DNA of 10,437 bases from Candidatus Dormiibacterota bacterium (GTDB lineage: Bacteria; Chloroflexota; Dormibacteria; Aeolococcales; Aeolococcaceae), in NCBI GenBank assembly GCA_003170875.1, contig PMYJ01000194.1, positions 1 through 10,437 of the forward strand, written 5' to 3'. The notes under the pieces were generated by a model that saw only the letters and a program-made list of their open reading frames with translations, was not told the DNA's origin and did no database searches. The position numbers and the translations under genes were made by a program. Below are positions 6,323 through 10,437 of this stretch, piece after piece; the stretch's first letter is position 1; each line of letters opens with the position of its first letter.

Positions 6323-6344
6323 TTCGCTGCCTGGGGGCAGCGAA
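6323..6344. repeat. Perfect 9-bp inverted repeat upstream of tRNA-Gln
   Basis: TTCGCTGCC and GGCAGCGAA (6323-6331 and 6336-6344) are exact reverse complements around a TGGG loop. It covers the position expected for the tRNA promoter's -35 element and has no following T-run on either strand. It could be a protein-binding palindrome, or a T-less terminator or insulator. Confidence 0.6.
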
Positions 6345-6359
6345 GCGCACCGGTACGGT

Positions 6360-6365
6360 TAGACT
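6360..6365 (+). promoter_or_regulatory. Probable -10 box of tRNA-Gln
   Basis: TAGACT fits TANNNT and ends 12 nt before the mature tRNA, leaving a leader of about 5-6 nt. No recognisable -35 box is present at 16-18 nt upstream, where the inverted repeat lies instead. Confidence 0.4.
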
Positions 6366-6377
6366 CGCCTGCGCCGC

Positions 6378-6452
6378 TGGGGAGTGGCCAAGTGGTAAGG
6401 CAGCTGACTCTGGATCAGCAAATCGTAGGTTCGAATCCTACCTCCCCAGCCA
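6378..6452 (+). tRNA. tRNA-Gln (anticodon CUG), CCA end encoded
   Basis: The full cloverleaf folds. The acceptor stem is TGGGGAG with CTCCCCA (6378-6384, 6442-6448), the D arm has GCC/GGC with AGTGGTAA in its loop, and the anticodon stem is GCTGA/TCAGC with loop CTCTGGA. The variable region has 5 nt, and the T arm is GTAGG-TTCGAAT-CCTAC. Loop positions 34-36 read CTG, decoding CAG glutamine codons. The U1-A72 end pair, discriminator G and 'GCCAAG.GGUAAGGC' D arm are the same as in bacterial tRNA-Gln. CCA is encoded at 6450-6452. A T5 run at 6457-6461 follows without an obvious hairpin. Confidence 0.97.
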
Positions 6453-6686
6453 AGTCTTTTTGCAGTCACCATCATCGGGTGCGGGCGGTCGCTTCTGAGA
6501 GCGCGCCCGGCAGCGTGCTGAGGACGCCGCGGCGGAGCGGGCGTGAACCTCTGGTCGTCAGGTCGACGGACGGGTCCAGGTGGCGGGTGGACTCGGAGGC
6601 AAAGCGTCACACCACTGGCCCGGACCGCGTAGGTACCAGTGACTCCCGAGCGCCGACCCTCGGCGCGAGGCAGCGGAGGTGGCGCG
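6453..6686 (+). other. Intergenic region between tRNA-Gln and the lipoprotein gene
   Basis: Nothing coding is supported. CACTGG (6613-6618) and CCAGTG (6636-6641) form a 6-bp inverted repeat with a 17-nt spacer, 46 nt before the lipoprotein start, and might be an operator. No convincing promoter hexamers are seen. Confidence 0.3.
6675..6679 (+). promoter_or_regulatory. Ribosome binding site deciding the lipoprotein start
   Basis: GGAGG lies 7 nt before GTG 6687. This start puts the lipobox cysteine at residue 26, a normal signal-peptide length, and is preferred over the in-frame GTG at 6639. Confidence 0.65.
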
Positions 6687-7925
6687 GTGGCACCACGGAG
6701 AGCCGTGGGGGCGGTACTGGCGGGGCTGGCCATCCTCGGTGCCGGCACGCTGCTGACCGGCTGCTCGACGGCCGCCGCTGGGACCAGCCCGACCGCTCGG
6801 CCGACCGGGGCCGCCGTGCAGACCCTCCCCCCCTCGCCAGCGTCGAGAGTGCTGCCGAAACCCGCGCTGGAGCCGACCCCCAGCCCGGCGCCGGCAGGGA
6901 CCCTCCCCGCCGGGGCCGACCCCGCGGCGGTGTCGGTCGAGTCGGTGACCTTCGTGTCCCCGGAAGAGGGCTGGGTGCTCGGCACGGTGCAGTGCGCCGG
7001 GTCGTCCCCGTGCCTGGCCTTGCTCCGCACCCAGGACAGCGGGACGACGTGGACGAGCGTCCCCCCTCCCCCGACGTACCCGGAGGGAGCGGCGGGAGGC
7101 GGGGTGTCGGAGGTGCGCTTTGCCGACAGCCACGACGGGTGGGTGTTCGGCCCGGAGCTGTGGGCGACCCACAACAGCGGCGCGACCTGGAGCCAGATCA
7201 GCTTGCCGGGCGTCTCATCGAACGCCATCGTGTCGAGCCTCGAGATCGCCGACGGTGTCGTCCACGCGGCGGTCCTCGATGAGAACGCGACCGTCAGGAT
7301 CGAGACCAGCCCGGTGGGATCGGACAGTTGGCAGATCTCGCCGACCAGCATCCCCACGGGCGCCGGGCCCGCCGCGATGCCTCAGCTCGTTCTCCAGGGA
7401 CCTGGGGGTTGGCTGATCGAAGACGACCGGAGTGTCATCGGGGGCGCTCGCCTGGTCGGCGGGCAGTGGCTGGCGTGGCAGCCGCCGTGTCTTCAGGTCA
7501 ATGGCGCGGCCTTCCTCGCCGCCTCGACGCCTCAGGACCTGATCGTCGTCTGCGACCAGGGGGTGTGGGGACCCGCTTCACCAGCCGGGGTATACGCCTA
7601 CCTCTCCACCGACGGGGGAACCAGCTTTGCGATGCTCGGCACTCCGCTTTCGAGTTCGATCGAGGATGAGGGCAGCAGCCTCGCCAGCCCGAGCCTCAGC
7701 GTGGCCGTCATCACCGGCGGAGTGGGACTCCTGGGCACCTTCGACGGTGGCGCCACCTGGAGCGTCGTGTACTCGAATTCGATCGACACCTATCTCCAGT
7801 ACGTCGGCTTCGAGACCGCGACCCAGGGGGTCCTGATCGTGAACAACGACTCGGGCACCGCTCCCGTGGGAAGCCTGCTGATGACCTTCGACGGCGGCCG
7901 CAGCTGGTCGCCGGTGACGCTGTGA
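6687..7925 (+). CDS. Secreted lipoprotein with BNR/Asp-box beta-propeller repeats
   Basis: A 412-residue exported lipoprotein from GTG 6687 (428 if GTG 6639 is used). The N-terminus is APRR, then a hydrophobic stretch and the lipobox LLTGC, with lipid-bearing Cys26. A flexible Pro/Ala/Thr-rich tether runs to about residue 75. The body carries five Asp-box-like motifs: TQDSGTTW (about 115-122), HNSGATW (162-168), STDGGTSF (307-314), TFDGGATW (351-358) and TFDGGRSW (400-407), several preceded by 'sv.F.....GW' strands (VTFVSPEEGWVLG, VRFADSHDGWVFG). This is the layout of BNR or Ycf48-like beta propellers. Cysteine pairs at about 103/109 and 268/289 could form disulfides outside the cell. It may bind a ligand, glycan or protein on the outer face of the membrane. 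The Asp boxes are structural, so sialidase activity is not implied. It stands alone, convergent with the metal transporter gene 21 nt away. Confidence 0.85.
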   Translation: MAPRRAVGAVLAGLAILGAGTLLTGCSTAAAGTSPTARPTGAAVQTLPPSPASRVLPKPALEPTPSPAPAGTLPAGADPAAVSVESVTFVSPEEGWVLGTVQCAGSSPCLALLRTQDSGTTWTSVPPPPTYPEGAAGGGVSEVRFADSHDGWVFGPELWATHNSGATWSQISLPGVSSNAIVSSLEIADGVVHAAVLDENATVRIETSPVGSDSWQISPTSIPTGAGPAAMPQLVLQGPGGWLIEDDRSVIGGARLVGGQWLAWQPPCLQVNGAAFLAASTPQDLIVVCDQGVWGPASPAGVYAYLSTDGGTSFAMLGTPLSSSIEDEGSSLASPSLSVAVITGGVGLLGTFDGGATWSVVYSNSIDTYLQYVGFETATQGVLIVNNDSGTAPVGSLLMTFDGGRSWSPVTL

Positions 7926-7946
7926 TCCGGCGCGCCCGGGTGCCGC

Positions 7947-9266
7947 TCAGAGCGAGGTGATGGCGAGCGTCGCGCCCATGCCGATCACGGCCGCGGTCAC
8001 AAACAACAGGACGACCTTCTCCCAGAGTCGCAACCGGTAGGGGGCGGGCAACACGGTCCAGGCCAGGACGATGAGGAAGATCAGCACGATGGGGAGGAGC
8101 AGAGCATTGAGGACCTCGACGGCGATCGCCAGCCCCACCAACGAGCCGCTGGAGAGCACCAGCACCGCCGAGAGTCCGACCGCCCCCGTGAAGACGCCGT
8201 AGAAAAGGGGTTCCTGACGGAACTTCCGGTTGAGGCTGCGGGGCTTCCCGGCGACCTCCGCGAAGGCCCACGCGGCTCCCAGGGAGACGACCAGGGCCGC
8301 CACCAGGGCGGCCCCGGCCACCCCCATGGAGAAGGCCAGACGGCCACCCGCCGCTCCGAGCGACGAGGTGAGCGCGGTGGAGATCTGGGCCACGGTGTTG
8401 AGCGACCCGGCGTGGCGGTGGAAGAGGCTCGCCCCGGTGGCCACCAGGACCGCGATCATGATCACCTGGGTGACCACCGCACCGATGGCGGTGTTGATCC
8501 GCGCGAAGCGGAGGTCCCGGACGGTGATCCCCTTGTCGAGGATCGCGGCCTGCTGGTAGAAGATCATCCAGGGCATCACGACCGCCCCGACGTTGGCCGC
8601 CACCAGGGCCAGATAGGCAGAGTTCCCGAGCGGTTGCCCCAGCCGCAGGCTGCCGGCCAGTGAGCCCGGGTCCGGATGGGCCCGGATGGCCGCCACCAGG
8701 AAGGCCAGCTCGAAGAGCCCGAGGCCGATCCCGATCAGCTCCACCCGCCGGTAGCTGCCGGAGACGACGACCAGGAGAAGCAATATGGCGGCGCCGGGGA
8801 CGATCAGCTGCGGCGGCAGGCCGACGATGCTGCCGACGCCCGCGATGCCCGCGAACTCGGTGACCAGAGCACCCACGCTGGTGACCAACAGGATCCCCAC
8901 CGAGAACACCGCCCATCCACGTCCGAATCGCGCCTTGATCAGCTCGGCGTGCCCCTTGCCGGTGGTGAGCCCGAGCCGGACGGTCAGCTCCATGACGAGG
9001 TAGAGGACCGGGATGAGAAGGACCTCGAGGGGAAGGAGCCGGTAGCCGAAGCGAGCCCCGGACTGGGCGGCCGTGACCACGCTGCCGGCGTCGGTGTCGG
9101 CGAGCATCACCATCAGGCCGGGGCCGACCGCCACGGCCAGCCACATCCAGCGCCCGCGGAGACGGCGCGAGGGCGGCTGCGGGGATCCCTCCTCAGCGTC
9201 GGGGCCTGGGGCCTCGGGAGCCTTCGCGACCGCACCGGCCCGCAGCCCGAGGGGCCGGACGTTCAT
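7947..9266 (-). CDS. NRAMP-family divalent metal transporter, divergent subgroup
   Basis: A 439-residue inner-membrane protein with about 40 hydrophilic residues followed by 10-11 spans. The first span holds GPGLMVMLADTDAGSVVTAA (48-67); its DAGS (59-62) aligns with the DPGN metal motif of classical NRAMP/MntH proteins, so the ligand Asp is kept and the Asn is Ser. Span six holds VGAVVMPWM (226-234) in place of GA.VMPH, keeping the Ala and the metal-binding Met231 but replacing His by Trp. The following IFYQQ (235-239) and GKGHAELI (103-110) also fit the family. Retaining Met suggests a transition metal (Mn2+, Fe2+ or similar), but the altered site leaves specificity open. ATG 9266 has GGAG 4 nt upstream; a GTG start at 9365 would add 33 poorly conserved residues. 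No regulator gene is adjacent; the leader contains an 8-bp inverted repeat. Confidence 0.88.
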   Translation of the reverse strand: MNVRPLGLRAGAVAKAPEAPGPDAEEGSPQPPSRRLRGRWMWLAVAVGPGLMVMLADTDAGSVVTAAQSGARFGYRLLPLEVLLIPVLYLVMELTVRLGLTTGKGHAELIKARFGRGWAVFSVGILLVTSVGALVTEFAGIAGVGSIVGLPPQLIVPGAAILLLLVVVSGSYRRVELIGIGLGLFELAFLVAAIRAHPDPGSLAGSLRLGQPLGNSAYLALVAANVGAVVMPWMIFYQQAAILDKGITVRDLRFARINTAIGAVVTQVIMIAVLVATGASLFHRHAGSLNTVAQISTALTSSLGAAGGRLAFSMGVAGAALVAALVVSLGAAWAFAEVAGKPRSLNRKFRQEPLFYGVFTGAVGLSAVLVLSSGSLVGLAIAVEVLNALLLPIVLIFLIVLAWTVLPAPYRLRLWEKVVLLFVTAAVIGMGATLAITSL

Positions 9267-9324
9267 CGTTCTCCGGCGCGTATGTACCGCGGCAAGGCTG
9301 GCGCCACGGGGCTGGTCGTGCGGT

Positions 9325-9368
9325 GGTGTGCGATCACGGGTCGGCAGTCTCCCTGCGCCGCGCACACC
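9325..9368 (-). repeat. Long stem-loop in the NRAMP gene leader
   Basis: GGTGTGCG (9325-9332) and CGCACACC (9361-9368) are exact reverse complements with a 28-nt loop, itself able to form a GCAG/CTGC inner helix. It lies 59-102 nt upstream of the transporter ATG on the - strand, so it would be in a 5' UTR if transcription starts further upstream. It fits no riboswitch consensus that I recognise. Confidence 0.4.
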
Positions 9369-9453
9369 CCCGGAGAGGTGGCGGCATTGGTCCAGCGCCC
9401 GCTCGTAGCGTCCCCCCCGGGCGGCCTAGCCTCCAGAGCCGAAAGTCATCGAC

Positions 9454-9471
9454 CGACGGGGTCGCCCGTCG
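9454..9471 (-). terminator. Hairpin downstream of the CHAP protein gene
   Basis: CGACGGG-GTCG-CCCGTCG is a perfect 7-bp stem with a 4-nt loop, about 60 nt past the stop of the upstream - strand gene. A short TTT follows 9 nt later on the - strand. With the hairpin at 9494-9511 it may form a tandem terminator. Confidence 0.45.
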
Positions 9472-9493
9472 AGCGAGCCCCCCCTCGGCGATC

Positions 9494-9511
9494 GGCGCCA
9501 TCGCGGGCGCC
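9494..9511 (-). terminator. GGCGCC hairpin after the CHAP protein gene
   Basis: Two copies of the self-complementary GGCGCC flank ATCGCG, giving a 6-bp stem 20 nt after the TGA at 9532-9534. No U-tract follows. Alternatively it is a chance palindrome pair in GC-rich DNA. Confidence 0.35.
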
Positions 9512-9531
9512 GTGGGCCCGCGCTGCGGTGC

Positions 9532-10437
9532 TCAGTATATGAAGCCCTCGACGTCGTTGAGGGTGGTCACCTCCCGGGAGTCGATGTTCCCGGGGATCTC
9601 GTCGAAGTTCGCCTCGTCGACGTAGAAGTCACTGGGACCAACGACCGCCGCCACGTAGGCGACGTGTCCGTAGTAGCTGTAGCCGTTACCCGGGCCCCAG
9701 ACCACGATGGCGCCCGGCTTTGGCGTCGAGCCGGTCGAGTACCCCATCGCGCGGGCGTTGCCGAACCATTCGTCCGCGTTGCCGCCCCACGGGACCTCGC
9801 GCAGCGAGGCGACGTACCAGGTGCACTGGCCCCAGGGGAAGGAATCGGGGATGGTCCCGAAGGCGAAGGGGCAGAGCACTCGGCCGCACATGCCGGAGCC
9901 ACCACCGCTCTTGGCGGCAGCCGCAGCAGCCGCAGCTGCCTCGGCCGCGGCAGCAGCAGCTGCCTCCTCGGCGGCCTGCTGCTGGGCACGCACCGAGGCG
10001 ATCTGGCTGAGCAGCGAGTTGCGCTGGCCCAGCAGGCCGGCGGCCTGGCTGCCGAGGGAGGCTGCCTGCTGCCTCAGCTCTGACTCCTGCCCCTGGAGCG
10101 CGGCCTGGTCGGCCTCCAGCTGGCTCTCGGCCTGAGCGGCCTGGGCGAGGCGGGACTGCTGGCTCTGCTGCAGGACGTTGAGCGCCTGCTCGTCCGCCTC
10201 CACCTGGGCCATCAGCTGCTGGACCTGCCGGCTCACGGTGGTGGCCGAGTCCAGCTGCTCCATGAAGTCCGCGATGCTCTGGCTGTCGACCAGCCCGTCC
10301 ACGACGCCGGCGCCACCCTGGGTGTAGATCTGCACGGTGAGCTGGGTGAGCTGCGCCTTCTGCGCCGCCAGGTGGGTGGTGTCGACCTGGATCGCCTCGG
10401 CGGTCTGGGCCAGGGCCAGGTTGAGCTGGTTGATCTG
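9532..10437 (-). CDS. PcsB-like peptidoglycan hydrolase: coiled coil plus CHAP domain (5' partial)
   Basis: The frame is open to the window edge, so the signal peptide and first part are missing; 301 residues are visible (numbered here from the first visible codon). Residues 1 to about 155 form a Gln/Ala/Leu-rich coiled coil that includes YTQGG and IADFMEQLDS, resembling the 'lsdfl.rl' element of PcsB-type cell-division hydrolases. An Ala-rich linker (about 155-175) and KSGGGSG lead into a CHAP domain to the C-terminus. Its catalytic Cys is in WGQCTWY (codon 9823-9825) and its His in YYGHVAYV (codon 9664-9666), with a polar third residue likely in DEANF. Two cysteines 5 apart (GMCGRVLC) precede the domain. 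CHAP enzymes cut peptide cross-links or amide bonds in the cell wall; PcsB is switched on by FtsEX through its coiled coil. A role in daughter-cell separation is inferred from architecture only. Confidence 0.87.
   Translation of the reverse strand, partial: QINQLNLALAQTAEAIQVDTTHLAAQKAQLTQLTVQIYTQGGAGVVDGLVDSQSIADFMEQLDSATTVSRQVQQLMAQVEADEQALNVLQQSQQSRLAQAAQAESQLEADQAALQGQESELRQQAASLGSQAAGLLGQRNSLLSQIASVRAQQQAAEEAAAAAAAEAAAAAAAAAKSGGGSGMCGRVLCPFAFGTIPDSFPWGQCTWYVASLREVPWGGNADEWFGNARAMGYSTGSTPKPGAIVVWGPGNGYSYYGHVAYVAAVVGPSDFYVDEANFDEIPGNIDSREVTTLNDVEGFIY
9913..9975 (-). repeat. Alanine-codon (GCN) low-complexity tract
   Basis: About 21 codons, nearly all alanine with three glutamates, mixing GCA, GCC, GCG and GCT. 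It encodes the linker between the coiled coil and the CHAP domain. Mixed codons argue for a selected helical or rigid spacer rather than recent slippage of one triplet, though length variation between strains is plausible. Confidence 0.7.

Larger units (their letters stand above)
6195..6377. other. Intergenic region between the EAL remnant and tRNA-Gln
   Basis: No gene is supported. It contains a perfect 9-bp inverted repeat (6323-6344), a probable -10 box for the tRNA, and a weak ATCACC/GGTGAT pair (6233-6238, 6263-6268). No EAL-coding sequence is recognisable in any frame, so the missing part of the phosphodiesterase gene is not here. Confidence 0.5.

Noticed and set aside
6378..6452. tRNA-Gln as an integration site for a mobile element
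   Set aside because: No integrase gene and no second copy of the tRNA 3' end were seen in the window; the damaged EAL gene is on the 5' side, whereas integrases usually use the 3' end.
6200..7282. Open frame running through the tRNA-Gln gene on the + strand
   Set aside because: It translates the tRNA itself and then the lipoprotein gene in the wrong frame.
6359..7357. Antisense frame ending in GRIRTYDLLIQSQLPYHLATP
   Set aside because: This recurring 'protein' is the antisense translation of a tRNA gene and is a well-known annotation artefact.
9913..9975. GCN repeats as a minisatellite or CRISPR-like array
   Set aside because: They are alanine codons in an open frame with no regular longer unit or spacers.

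Overview
This is a very GC-rich (by eye about 70%) bacterial chromosomal window. It is densely coded, uses GTG starts often, and its third codon positions are so GC-rich that long stop-free shadow frames lie antisense to almost every gene. The gene content suits a soil-type high-GC lineage: a divergent NRAMP transporter of a type I associate with Actinomycetota, a secreted coiled-coil/CHAP hydrolase, a BNR-repeat lipoprotein, and a gene with no ribosome binding site that appears leaderless. Actinomycetota, Dormibacterota and Chloroflexota are all plausible. The sequence alone does not decide between them, and there is no rRNA or marker gene here.

Region 1 (1-3946, + strand) is a tightly packed operon of four genes. 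In order they are the C-terminal part of a multi-pass membrane protein of the lysylphosphatidylglycerol-synthase/flippase-like family, a short-chain NAD-dependent sugar epimerase/dehydratase, a UDP-sulfoquinovose synthase (SqdB/SQD1), and a DPM1-like family 2 glycosyltransferase. Junctions are a 4-nt GTGA overlap, an 11-nt gap whose ribosome site overlaps the previous stop codon, and an 8-nt overlap. SqdB makes UDP-sulfoquinovose, the glycosyltransferase probably transfers a sugar to a lipid or polyprenyl carrier, and the membrane protein may act on the product in the membrane. The route therefore points to a sulfoquinovose-bearing lipid or surface glycan. No SqdX-type (GT4) synthase is in the window, and the operon begins before it.

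Region 2 (3947-6194, mostly - strand) is sensory. It holds a methyl-accepting chemotaxis protein with almost no extracytoplasmic domain, a small zinc-ribbon protein apparently read from a leaderless promoter, and the C-terminal remnant of an EAL (c-di-GMP phosphodiesterase) domain that has lost the rest of its gene. Two GC-rich hairpins separate the convergent glycosyltransferase and chemoreceptor genes.

Region 3 (6195-6686) is intergenic around a tRNA-Gln(CUG) gene with an encoded CCA end. A perfect 9-bp inverted repeat sits where the tRNA promoter's -35 region would be.

Region 4 (6687-10437) holds a + strand BNR/Asp-box lipoprotein. Convergent to it is a - strand NRAMP-family metal transporter with a potentially structured 5' leader. 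At the window edge is a - strand PcsB-like protein (coiled coil, polyalanine linker, CHAP domain), cut off at its N-terminus. No IS element, CRISPR array, phage gene or rRNA was seen. No gene-free stretch exceeds 300 bases.
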